From assembly GCF_038622445.1 (NCBI RefSeq), contig NZ_CP152019.1, positions 2,268,501 to 2,332,500 on the forward strand: a stretch of DNA of 64,000 nt, in the 5' to 3' direction. This document shows, in pieces, positions 9,653 to 19,165 of the stretch. The notes under the pieces were generated by a model. It was not told the DNA's origin, did not search any database, and saw only the letters and a list, made by a program, of their open reading frames with translations. The translations under genes and the position numbers were made by a program. Each line of letters opens with the position of its first letter. Within the stretch, counting starts at the first letter, position 1. This DNA comes from Sporosarcina sp. FSL K6-1522. Lineage in GTDB: Bacteria; Bacillota; Bacilli; Bacillales_A; Planococcaceae.

Positions 9653-11371
9653 ATGGTGATGAAAATGTTGCCGGTTGTTCAAGGGAAGTTCCAGTTAGAA
9701 GATTATGATAAGACCGTCGAGAACTTTAGTTGGGCGGATGTAGAAAAAGAATTTAGTTGGTATGAAAGCGGTCTCATTAATATTGCACATGAAGCTGTTG
9801 ATCGCCATGCAGATTCTTATCGAAAAAATAAAGTCGCTCTTTATTACAAAAATGAAGACCGAAAAGAAGCGTATACTTTTAATGAAATGAAAAGAATGTC
9901 AAACAAAGCTGCAAATGTATTGCGTAACCAATCATCTCTTGAAAAAGGAGACCGAATTTTTATTTTCATGCCACGTTCTCCGGAATTATATTTTTCATTG
10001 CTAGGTGCACTTAAATTGGGCGCAATTGTTGGACCGCTTTTTGAGGCGTTTATGGAAGGTGCGGTCTATGATCGACTGTTTGACAGTGAAGCAAAAGCAA
10101 TCATTACGACGCCGGCACTTCTTGAACGAGTACCTGTCGACAGGCTTCCTCATCTTGAAACGATTTTCCTTGTAGGGGACGATATTGAGGAAGAAGGAAA
10201 GATTGTTGATTTCAATAAGTACTTGAAAGAGGCATCTCCGTATTACCAGGTGGAATGGATGAGTCGGGAAGATGCGACGCTACTACATTACACTTCGGGC
10301 TCTACTGGCAAACCAAAAGGTGTGCTGCATGTTCAGGAAGCGATGGTGCAACAACTTCAAACGACGCGCTGGGTACTCGATTTGAAAGATGAGGATATTT
10401 TTTGGTGTACAGCGGATCCAGGCTGGGTAACTGGGACAGCGTATGGGATTTTTGGACCGATGCTTGCAGGAGCAACAAGCCTAGTAGTAGGTGGAAGGTT
10501 CTCAACGGATAGCTGGTACGAAGCGATTCAAGATTACGGAGTGACAGTTTGGTATAGTGCGCCAACTGCGTTCAGAATGTTGATGGGTGCAGGGGAAGGA
10601 CCACTAAGTAAATTCGATCTTTCCTCATTGCGTCACATCTTATCCGTTGGAGAGCCACTCAATCCGGAAGTCATTCGTTGGGGATCGGAGACGTTTAAAA
10701 TGCGTATTCATGATACGTGGTGGATGACGGAAACAGGAGCGCAAACGATTTGTAATTTTGGCTGCCTACCGATTAAACCAGGTTCTATGGGGAAACCGGT
10801 TCCAGGAATCGAAGCTGCTATCGTAGATGATCGAGGTAATATCTTGCCGCCGAATCGCATGGGCAACTTGGCCATCAAAAAAGGTTGGCCGGCGATGATG
10901 CGTCAAATTTGGAATAGTCCTGAAAAATACGAGTCCTATTTCATGAACGACGAATGGTATGTGTCTGGTGATTCCGCTTATATGGATGAGGAAGGGTATT
11001 TCTTTTTCCAAGGTCGTGTAGACGATGTAATCATGACAAGTGGAGAACGTGTAGGTCCATTTGAAGTAGAAAGCAAGCTACTTGAACATCCAGCTGTTGT
11101 TGAAGCAGGTGTAATTGGAAAACCAGATCCTGTTCGTGGAGAAATTATCAAGGCGTTTGTAGCACTTCACGAGGGTTATGAACCATCTGAAGAGTTGAAG
11201 GAAGATATTCGAGCATTTGTTAAAAAAGGGCTGGCAGCACACGCAGCTCCACGTGAAATTGAGTTTAAGGATAAATTACCGAAAACACGAAGTGGGAAAA
11301 TTATGCGTCGCGTGTTGAAAGCATGGGAATTGAATTTGCCGACAGGCGATTTGTCGACAATGGAAGATTGA
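9653..11371 (+). CDS. acsA: Acetyl-CoA synthetase
   Basis: A 572-residue AMP-forming ligase, the usual AcsA length in Bacillus. ATP/AMP motifs are visible: YTSGSTGKPKGVLH (A3), WWMTETGAQ (A5), SGDSAYMDEEGYF (A7) and the C-terminal PKTRSGKIMRR (A10), whose lysine is the catalytic and acetylation target of AcuA. It activates acetate to acetyl-CoA for growth on acetate/acetoin. It stands divergently from acuABC, which encodes its acetylase and deacetylase, so synthesis and post-translational control are clustered. The start follows AAAGGGTGAT. Confidence 0.95.
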   Translation: MVMKMLPVVQGKFQLEDYDKTVENFSWADVEKEFSWYESGLINIAHEAVDRHADSYRKNKVALYYKNEDRKEAYTFNEMKRMSNKAANVLRNQSSLEKGDRIFIFMPRSPELYFSLLGALKLGAIVGPLFEAFMEGAVYDRLFDSEAKAIITTPALLERVPVDRLPHLETIFLVGDDIEEEGKIVDFNKYLKEASPYYQVEWMSREDATLLHYTSGSTGKPKGVLHVQEAMVQQLQTTRWVLDLKDEDIFWCTADPGWVTGTAYGIFGPMLAGATSLVVGGRFSTDSWYEAIQDYGVTVWYSAPTAFRMLMGAGEGPLSKFDLSSLRHILSVGEPLNPEVIRWGSETFKMRIHDTWWMTETGAQTICNFGCLPIKPGSMGKPVPGIEAAIVDDRGNILPPNRMGNLAIKKGWPAMMRQIWNSPEKYESYFMNDEWYVSGDSAYMDEEGYFFFQGRVDDVIMTSGERVGPFEVESKLLEHPAVVEAGVIGKPDPVRGEIIKAFVALHEGYEPSEELKEDIRAFVKKGLAAHAAPREIEFKDKLPKTRSGKIMRRVLKAWELNLPTGDLSTMED

Positions 11372-11390
11372 TCATCGATTAGCATAAAAA

Positions 11391-11424
11391 GGCTCGTCCG
11401 TTACGATAACGGACGAGCCTTTTT
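11391..11424. terminator. Bidirectional terminator acsA / pbp
   Basis: Perfect 13-bp stem GGCTCGTCCGTTA (11391-11403) with TAACGGACGAGCC (11407-11419), T5 on the plus side and T5 on the minus side. Confidence 0.9.
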
Positions 11425-11425
11425 G

Positions 11426-11460
11426 GCAAAGTAAGAAAGCATATGTTTTTCTTACTTTGC
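11426..11460. repeat. Inverted repeat (13-bp stem)
   Basis: GCAAAGTAAGAAA (11426-11438) and TTTCTTACTTTGC (11448-11460) form a perfect stem directly after the terminator. No T tract follows on either strand, so its role is unclear. Confidence 0.6.
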
Positions 11461-11475
11461 TATTTTTCTAGATGT

Positions 11476-11523
11476 ACTCGTCTAAAGGCTTAGTGTTTAT
11501 AGCCCTTTAGACGAGTATTTTTT
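11476..11523 (+). terminator. Second plus-strand terminator-like hairpin
   Basis: ACTCGTCTAAAGG (11476-11488) pairs with CCTTTAGACGAGT (11504-11516), followed by ATTTTTT that runs to the stop codon of the minus-strand penicillin-binding protein. Confidence 0.7.
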
Positions 11524-14497
11524 AAGTTTCACTACCTGTATCACCGTTATTTTCGGGTGGTGTAGGTGTTTCGGTGTTTCCATCGCCGTTCCCGGTATTC
11601 CCACCATTCCCGTTGCCGCCGTTCTCATTTCCGTTCCCGTTCCCGTTCCCATTCCCATTCCCATTATTACCAGGGGGAGTTACGGCCGGTGGAGGTGTAA
11701 CAGGCGGAGTAGGTTCTTCGGATGGTGTTTCAGGAATTTCTTCTACAGGCGGTGGCTCGATAGTTGTTGCATTCGAGCTTTCTGAAAGCTTGCCTGTGAT
11801 ATCGACAGCCCTTACAGAATAGGAGCCACTTCCGACTGTGAAGGAATTCGGTGAACCGTCCTTGACTGTACCTATCCTTGTATTGCCTTGGTATACATAG
11901 TAGCCAATGACATCATTGGAAGCTGAATGTGTCCATGTTAAGGTTGAGCCATTCAGCGTAACTTGTACGGGTGCAGGTGCGACATTGTCTGCATTAAATT
12001 GTGCGCCCGAGATGATGGAAGAGGCAAATGGTGAATTTGCCGGGAATAGCTTCGATGCATCCCCTTTAAATGGTCCGAGCATTCGTTTGATGAATGCTTG
12101 GTTGACGCCAGCGCCACCAGCCGATATGAATTCGGTAGGGGTCGATGGAAGTGCAAGGTACTTCTTGCCTTTTACGGATACATAAGAACCCGATATGATG
12201 CTGTCATCCGCTTTGTTTGGCAACATCACCCTAGAGTTGAATAAATCAGATTTGACGAGCCCAGCAGACGAACAAGCTTTGGAAGGGGCAAGACCGGATA
12301 TACCACAAAACGATCTGTTTACGACACCTTCTGGTCGTTGGAATTTTGCTTTGGCACCAATTAGTTCTGGACTAGTGGCATTTGCTCGATTTAATAGACG
12401 GGCAAAGAGTGCGGTTGTCCGTTCGTTCGTTGTCCCATATTTTCCGTTGCCAGTTCCTTGGAGCGACAGTTTTTCATACTTATAGCCAATCCATACCCCC
12501 ATGGAGATGTTTGGATTGTAGCCTACAAGCCAAGAGTCACTATAAGAATCCGTTGTCCCTGTTTTGGCAGCAATGTCAATGCCGAAGTTAAGTCTACTTC
12601 TCATATTTGTTGCAGTTCCGTATTTCGGAACGTCGCGTAACATGTCCGTAATGATATAGGATGTTTGTGGACTGAAGACATCTACAGGCTGCACTTCGTG
12701 TTGATAAACTAAGTTGCCGTCACTATCTTCAATTCTTTCAATCATATAGGCATCTACGAATTTACCACCATTCGCAAATGTAGCAAATGCATTTGTGTTT
12801 TCTTCAACGGTTGTTCCGCTTGTTAGAGCACCTAAAGACATAGACAAGTTTTCATAGTCTCCTGGTTGTAGTCTACTAAAGCCCATTTTAGCCAGGAAAT
12901 CAACAGGTCGGCGATCAACAATATCTCGATACAGACGAGCAGTTGCCAAGTTTTGTGAAGACGCGAGTGCTTGTCTTGCAGAAATGATGCCAAGTTCTTG
13001 GTTACTTAGGAAGTTAACTGGTTTCCATCTAGAATTCTGAAGTTTCACATCGACGACTGGGCTTCCGGCACCGATTACACCATATTCAATAGCAGGTGCA
13101 TAGACGAGCAAGGGCTTCATAGTCGATCCATTTTGTCTAAAGGCCTGCGTCGCATGATTCAGCTCTTCTTCGGCGTGGTCACGACCGCCTACGAATGAGA
13201 GGATTTTACCAGTACTATTTTCAATAATGATGGAGCCTACTTGGACAGGGTAGTTGACGATTTTACTTTCTCCTGTGTCCTTATCTTTAATTTCATCTGA
13301 ATACGTATAACCGTAACTTTGGAATTTCTTTGCTTCATCATTCATCGCATCATAGAGTTCTTTGTCGATGGTGGAATAGATACGGTAACCGTCGTTTCTC
13401 ATTGAGCGCTCAGCGAGAATACTATATTTCTCTTTGAGTTTAGCTTCTTTATCGATACGATCGGGATCAATACCGTCTTTTTCGGCTAGTATTTTCGTAA
13501 GTATCTCAATTGTACGGTTTTGAATTTCTGTTGTTAAATAAGGATCCCGCGCAGTCTCTATGGACGCGGTTGTTCGGAAATCTTTTGTAATATCGTAGGC
13601 GATTGCTTCGTTATATTGCTTTTCCGTAATATAACCCGTTTCTTTCATGCGAAAGAGGACGGTCTTCATTCGATCGATACCTGGTTTTAAGTGTTCAGGC
13701 TCTTTTAATCCTCGATTACGATTGTAGAACGGCGTGTATGCGAATGGAGCTTGTGGGATCCCTGCGATATAGGCCGCTTGGGGCAAGTTCAACTCTTTTG
13801 CTGTCAGTCCAAAAATACCATCGGCAGCCGTTTCAATCCCCGCAATGTTTTGACCGGCTACATTTCGCCCATAAGGAATGATATTCAAATAGGCTTCTAA
13901 AATTTCGTCTTTGTCCATGAAATGTTCGAGTCGCATTGCGAGCAGAATCTCTTTTGCTTTTCGTTCATAGGAAACTTCGTTTGTTAATATTTGCAGTTTG
14001 ATTAGCTGTTGTGTCAATGTTGATCCACCGGTTTGACTACTGGCGTTCGTCATATCTTGGAAAACACCTCGAAAAATCGCTTTCGGTACGACTCCTGTAT
14101 GCGTTTCGAAATACTCGTCTTCTGTTGCTAAGACTGCATCGATGACATGTGGAGAAATGTTATCGAGTGTTGTTTCTTTCCGTTGAATGTCTGCACTCAC
14201 TTTTTCAAGGTAGACGTTGTTCGCTAAATAAATTTCGGATGTTTCTTCATAGGTGAATATCTCATCTCGCATTTCTTCTTTGGAACGCAGCGGCTCTTTC
14301 GCTACAAGTGATGCAAAGTACCCTGCGCCAACTGAAGCAGCAAAGGTAGAGAGTGTTAGTCCCAAAACGATGAAAAGGAGGAAGAGGTTCCACGTAACAC
14401 CGGATGTGATCCGCACTTTTTTAGCCCATTTGGTTTTCGTCATCGATTCAACTTTTTCTTCTATAAGGTCAATTCGGTTTTTTTTCTGTTCGCTCAA
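11522..14497 (-). CDS. Class A penicillin-binding protein (PBP1A family)
   Basis: A 991-residue bifunctional peptidoglycan synthase. A cytoplasmic basic start is followed by one membrane segment (~residues 38-60), a GT51 glycosyltransferase domain (ATEDEYFETHTGV, GGSTLTQQLIK, EILEAYLNIIPYG) and a transpeptidase domain with SxxK (GSTMKPLL), SxN (SQN) and KTG (AAKTGTT). An FN3-like domain and a Pro-rich then Gly/Asn-repeat tail (last ~75 residues) follow, presumably spanning the wall. The TTG start at 14497 is chosen because GGAGGGAT sits just upstream. The same position, between acsA and tyrS, is occupied by a PBP in other Bacillales. Confidence 0.92.
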   Translation of the reverse strand: MSEQKKNRIDLIEEKVESMTKTKWAKKVRITSGVTWNLFLLFIVLGLTLSTFAASVGAGYFASLVAKEPLRSKEEMRDEIFTYEETSEIYLANNVYLEKVSADIQRKETTLDNISPHVIDAVLATEDEYFETHTGVVPKAIFRGVFQDMTNASSQTGGSTLTQQLIKLQILTNEVSYERKAKEILLAMRLEHFMDKDEILEAYLNIIPYGRNVAGQNIAGIETAADGIFGLTAKELNLPQAAYIAGIPQAPFAYTPFYNRNRGLKEPEHLKPGIDRMKTVLFRMKETGYITEKQYNEAIAYDITKDFRTTASIETARDPYLTTEIQNRTIEILTKILAEKDGIDPDRIDKEAKLKEKYSILAERSMRNDGYRIYSTIDKELYDAMNDEAKKFQSYGYTYSDEIKDKDTGESKIVNYPVQVGSIIIENSTGKILSFVGGRDHAEEELNHATQAFRQNGSTMKPLLVYAPAIEYGVIGAGSPVVDVKLQNSRWKPVNFLSNQELGIISARQALASSQNLATARLYRDIVDRRPVDFLAKMGFSRLQPGDYENLSMSLGALTSGTTVEENTNAFATFANGGKFVDAYMIERIEDSDGNLVYQHEVQPVDVFSPQTSYIITDMLRDVPKYGTATNMRSRLNFGIDIAAKTGTTDSYSDSWLVGYNPNISMGVWIGYKYEKLSLQGTGNGKYGTTNERTTALFARLLNRANATSPELIGAKAKFQRPEGVVNRSFCGISGLAPSKACSSAGLVKSDLFNSRVMLPNKADDSIISGSYVSVKGKKYLALPSTPTEFISAGGAGVNQAFIKRMLGPFKGDASKLFPANSPFASSIISGAQFNADNVAPAPVQVTLNGSTLTWTHSASNDVIGYYVYQGNTRIGTVKDGSPNSFTVGSGSYSVRAVDITGKLSESSNATTIEPPPVEEIPETPSEEPTPPVTPPPAVTPPGNNGNGNGNGNGNGNENGGNGNGGNTGNGDGNTETPTPPENNGDTGSET

Positions 14498-14560
14498 GTA
14501 ACTATCCCTCCTAAAATCTTTCCTATTATAGCACATTTTCATACTGTCGATGGGCAAAGT

Positions 14561-14588
14561 TTGACAACTTGCGAATTTTGTTTAAAAT
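14561..14588 (+). promoter_or_regulatory. SigA promoter of tyrS
   Basis: TTGACA (14561-14566), 16 bp, TAAAAT (14583-14588), upstream of the T-box leader. Confidence 0.8.
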
Positions 14589-14595
14589 AGGTATT

Positions 14596-16150
<1,555 letters not shown>

Positions 16151-16166
16151 GTAATATGTACGATAA

Positions 16167-16204
16167 AAAGGCTATTTTCCTTGTTGTGAGGAAAATAGCC
16201 TTTT
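16167..16204. terminator. Bidirectional terminator tyrS / btuF-like gene
   Basis: AAAAAGGCTATTTTCCT pairs with AGGAAAATAGCCTTTT around a 7-base loop, between converging genes. Confidence 0.9.
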
Positions 16205-16209
16205 GGTGT

Positions 16210-17022
16210 TCATGCATTTGTAACCCAATCGGGCAGTTTTAAATCTGCATATATTTCGGGATGAATCATTTTTCCAAGTTTAAGTGCTCCCTCAAGTAGG
16301 CGTGGAGAAGGACGACAATATAGTTCTTCTTCCATTTTTGCTAAATGATTTTTTTTCACCGCAGCAAGTTCTGGCCAACCGGGACGTTTTAGCACGACTT
16401 CTTTTTTTACTTTATCCGAACGAACACCAACCCAAGCGAGCAGAATATAATCAGGTGCTCTCTTCAAGACATCATCCCAATCGGTTTGCACGCTTGCGAG
16501 TTCGACATCGCGAAATTCATTGAGACCACCTGCGATTGCACTGATTTCCGTCAGCCAATTAATACTACCCGGTGTGAAAATTGGCTTTGGCCACCATTCC
16601 CAGTAGAGGGAAGGGGTCACACTAACGGTTGTTGCCCGTTTTTTCATGTCGCCAATAAACGTTAAATACTCCATTTGAATGTGGAGAGCATGCTCTTCAA
16701 TACCGCATGCTTGTCCGACAGTCAGTAAATCTTCTGCAATATCACCGAGGCTTTGCGGATCTAATATAATATGGGGAATGCCTCTTTTTTTCAGCTCTTC
16801 GATATTCTTCTCCATGCCAGGCACACTGAGGGAAGCTAACACAAGATCGGGCTCATATGATGCTAATTTATCCATATCAATGGATAAGTCGGGGCCGAGG
16901 CGTGGTAGTTTGGCAATGCTTGCGGGCCAATCAGAAAAATCATCGACGGCAACAAGTTGGTCAATGAGGCCAAGATAAGCAAGTAATTCGGTATTGCTTG
17001 GGCAAATTGAAATTAGTTTCAT
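16210..17022 (-). CDS. BtuF-like metal/cobalamin-binding protein without signal peptide
   Basis: A 270-residue protein of the helical-backbone periplasmic binding protein family (two Rossmann-like lobes joined by a long helix). Recognisable stretches are ISICPSNTELLAYLGL, VGVDD-type VAVDDFSDWP, and PRLGPDLSIDMDKLASYEPDLVLAS. Most family members are lipoproteins delivering vitamin B12 or haem to ABC importers; this one has no signal peptide or lipobox, and no permease gene is nearby, so it may act inside the cell. The start follows TGAGGTGACG. Left neighbour of the prophage. Confidence 0.75.
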   Translation of the reverse strand: MKLISICPSNTELLAYLGLIDQLVAVDDFSDWPASIAKLPRLGPDLSIDMDKLASYEPDLVLASLSVPGMEKNIEELKKRGIPHIILDPQSLGDIAEDLLTVGQACGIEEHALHIQMEYLTFIGDMKKRATTVSVTPSLYWEWWPKPIFTPGSINWLTEISAIAGGLNEFRDVELASVQTDWDDVLKRAPDYILLAWVGVRSDKVKKEVVLKRPGWPELAAVKKNHLAKMEEELYCRPSPRLLEGALKLGKMIHPEIYADLKLPDWVTNA

Positions 17023-17061
17023 AACGTCACCTCATTCTATGTAGTATTTTTATTGTAACAC

Positions 17062-17093
17062 GAAAAAAAAGAGCCCTGTGAAGGACTCTTTTC
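17062..17093 (-). terminator. Displaced original rpsD terminator
   Basis: On the minus strand AAGAGTCC-TTCACA-GGGCTCTT is followed by T8. It lies immediately downstream of attL, where rpsD would end without the prophage, and now follows the phage integrase. Confidence 0.75.
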
Positions 17094-17102
17094 CAAAGAC
17101 GA

Positions 17103-17116
17103 TATTAACGGTTGTA
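17103..17116. repeat. attL: attL core
   Basis: TATTAACGGTTGTA, identical to 50647-50660. In minus-strand orientation it reads TAC AAC CGT TAA TA, the last three codons and stop of rpsD. Confidence 0.9.
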
Positions 17117-17177
17117 ATACTAGCAGTAAACCAAACCCCAGTCGGCAGTAGGCTCCAAGTGACTAAAATGAAAAGCG

Positions 17178-17198
17178 TCCCCCAAAACTTCCCCCAAA
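17178..17198. promoter_or_regulatory. Candidate integrase arm-type sites, left
   Basis: Two copies of TCCCCCAAA (17178, 17190) 12 bp apart. A matching pair, TCCCCCAGA/TCCCCCAAA (50514, 50525), lies inside the other end in the same orientation. Paired short repeats inside both att ends are expected for tyrosine-integrase arm binding. Confidence 0.6.
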
Positions 17199-17199
17199 C

Positions 17200-18396
17200 C
17201 TATAAATTCATAGCCCGATTCATAGCAGAACTGAAGGCATCTACTGATTCTTTTTCTAGTTCTTTGAACGAATGGCCATATACTTTCAAAACCATTTCTG
17301 GTGTATTTCCGAGTCGATCAGATATCGTTTTCAATGGAGTTTTTTCAGCAATAAGAATCGTTGCGTGAGTATGCCTTAGTCCATGCGGCGTAATTTTCTT
17401 CACACCCGTATCTTTTACTATACGTGTGAAACTAGCGTTTAAAGTATTGTCACCAATTGGAGTGCCTGATTGGTGGGAGATGAAAATAAAATCATCACCA
17501 TCATCTTTCAGCTTCTTTCCAAAAGTAAGCAATATTTTTTTGCACCAGGTCTTATAAACTCTTAACTGCTCTAAAACAATATCGTCAATTAGGATCGTTC
17601 GGAAACTCTTCTTCGTTTTCGGTGAGCGTTCGCCATATCTATCCCGAGTTCGTTCTACTGTCAATTCTTTTTTCGAGAAGTTGATATCAGCCCATTGAAG
17701 CCCTTGCAATTCACCCTTGCGTAATCCGGTGTAAGCCAAAAGTAAAATAGCTGTATAGTTCGTTATGTTTTCCAATGATTTCGCCGCAATTAGAAATGAT
17801 TTTAGTGCGGGCGCAGTTAGAAAGTTGTCTTCGGTCTTATTTTCAACGATTTTAATGTTATTGAAACGGTTTCTTTTAATGATCTCGCTATCTACGGCTG
17901 CATTGATCGCAACCTTAAACAACCGATGAAATAACTGCACAGTGCTAGGCTCATATTTTTTGAGCAAGGCGTTGATAAAAACACGCTTATAAGTGGCCTT
18001 ATCTAAGTCTGCTAATTTGTATTTACCAAGCAACGGCTTCATTTGATATTTAATTGCATTCTCGCGTTGGATTCTTGACGTTATTTCCCAATCATCTTTG
18101 TTTGTCTCAAACCAAATATCCAACCAAGCTGAAACCGTCAAATTTGAGTTGTCAACACGTTTAATATTTCCGTTGATCAAATCTGTCTTAACAGCAAGCA
18201 ACTCTCGGATTGCTATATTCTCCGTCATTAATCCTTGTTTTGGCTTTTCCTGGCGAATACCTAATGCATCATAGTACTTATGCCGGAACCCCCACAACTT
18301 ATCACCTTTGGCATTCAGATACCAAAACACTTCTGGTTCTTTACTGGTATAATTCTTCTTCGGTTTTTTTGTCTTTTCTTTTGCAGTTGCTACCAT
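17200..18396 (-). CDS. int: Phage tyrosine integrase
   Basis: A 398-residue site-specific recombinase. Order: N-terminal AP2-like arm-binding region (~25-75), SAM-like core-binding domain (~85-170) and catalytic domain with R226 (TGLRKGEL), K near 250-262, H338-x-x-R341 (HGLRHTH) and nucleophile Y373. It integrates and excises the phage at the rpsD attachment site. It is at the extreme left end, 80 bp from attL, and its stop abuts the arm-type repeats. The start follows AAAGGGAG. A SOS-box-like palindrome lies about 70 bp upstream. Confidence 0.95.
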   Translation of the reverse strand: MVATAKEKTKKPKKNYTSKEPEVFWYLNAKGDKLWGFRHKYYDALGIRQEKPKQGLMTENIAIRELLAVKTDLINGNIKRVDNSNLTVSAWLDIWFETNKDDWEITSRIQRENAIKYQMKPLLGKYKLADLDKATYKRVFINALLKKYEPSTVQLFHRLFKVAINAAVDSEIIKRNRFNNIKIVENKTEDNFLTAPALKSFLIAAKSLENITNYTAILLLAYTGLRKGELQGLQWADINFSKKELTVERTRDRYGERSPKTKKSFRTILIDDIVLEQLRVYKTWCKKILLTFGKKLKDDGDDFIFISHQSGTPIGDNTLNASFTRIVKDTGVKKITPHGLRHTHATILIAEKTPLKTISDRLGNTPEMVLKVYGHSFKELEKESVDAFSSAMNRAMNL

Positions 18397-18414
18397 TATA
18401 TTTATCTCCCTTTA

Positions 18415-18432
18415 GCGTTGGCAGGCGCACGG
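18415..18432 (+). repeat. GCGTTGGCAGGCGCACGG repeat, copy 1
   Basis: An 18-bp sequence identical to 20319-20336 and, inverted, highly similar to 50489-50505 (core GGCAGGCGCA). It sits in the leader of int. Confidence 0.7.
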
Positions 18433-18465
18433 TGGGGGATAGATATGGGCATCACCTCCTTTAAG

Positions 18466-18477
18466 GAATGTACGTTC
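18466..18477. promoter_or_regulatory. SOS-box-like site upstream of int
   Basis: Minus strand GAACGTACATTC matches seven of eight fixed positions of the Gram-positive LexA/DinR box GAAC-N4-GTTC. Its distance from int suits damage-inducible excision. The promoter hexamers could not be set. Confidence 0.4.
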
Positions 18478-18493
18478 TAATTATGATTAAAAG

Positions 18494-18512
18494 AAAAGCC
18501 CTTAATGGGGCA
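18494..18512 (-). terminator. Weak terminator after the immA-like gene
   Basis: Minus strand GCCC-CATTAA-GGGC followed by TTTTCTTTT, between the immA/cI unit and int. Confidence 0.45.
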
Positions 18513-18563
18513 ATTAATCTAGTGGCATATTTAACATATTTATATTTTTTTCCTTTTATATGG

Positions 18564-19142
18564 TCACTCAAACCACTCAATCGTCCCCAACGTGCCTTTA
18601 TGCGTTATCAATGCATCAACTTTACGATTAAAAATCAATTCCAATCGGTATTGGGTGAATTCTTCCGTAACAAGAAAATGGTCTGCAATATCCGATATCA
18701 TAACGGCTTCATCGTACGCTGCATCATAAACCGTGTTGATGAACTGGGCAGGCATCAAAAGATAAGCAGCCATTCTTTTTGCTTGGTTTTCAAGCTTCCC
18801 GATTTGATGCTTGTCGACAAAGACTTGTGATTTTTGATGAGCGTAGATATGACAAAATTCCTCTGCAAGAAGCAGCTTCTTTTCAATGAAATTCAAATTC
18901 TCTTTAATAAAAATCGTTCCTCGTCGATCTATCGTACCTGGAAAGGAAACTGCTTTCAGATCGTTATCCAGGTTTTCAATATAGCCGTCCATAAATGGAT
19001 GGTCTAGCGGCAGAATACGGATGCCGTAGCGCCAACAGATGTCTGTGATGCTAATTTCGTCCGGGAACGTGTAGTGAAAGTGAGAGAGGACTTTTTCAGC
19101 CCGTTCCTCCCAGTAGTCTGTGTAAGTTTGTATTTGTTGCAT
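18564..19142 (-). CDS. ImmA/IrrE-family metallopeptidase-like protein
   Basis: A 192-residue protein of the ImmA/IrrE (COG2856) family, which cleaves phage and ICE repressors to trigger induction. The zinc motif normally written HExxH appears as EEFCH (in LAEEFCHIYAH), with Glu in the first position; the downstream ENQAKRMAAYLLMP segment that carries the third ligand is intact. Variants like this occur in phage ImmA proteins, so activity is uncertain. It is cotranscribed with and just downstream of the CI-like repressor, its probable substrate. Confidence 0.85.
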   Translation of the reverse strand: MQQIQTYTDYWEERAEKVLSHFHYTFPDEISITDICWRYGIRILPLDHPFMDGYIENLDNDLKAVSFPGTIDRRGTIFIKENLNFIEKKLLLAEEFCHIYAHQKSQVFVDKHQIGKLENQAKRMAAYLLMPAQFINTVYDAAYDEAVMISDIADHFLVTEEFTQYRLELIFNRKVDALITHKGTLGTIEWFE

Positions 19143-19165
19143 AAAGTCACGGCCTTTTACAGATT

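Noticed and set aside
11574..11822. Plus-strand frame rich in Pro-Phe repeats
   Set aside because: It is the antisense reading of the Gly/Asn-repeat tail of the penicillin-binding protein and has no ribosome site.
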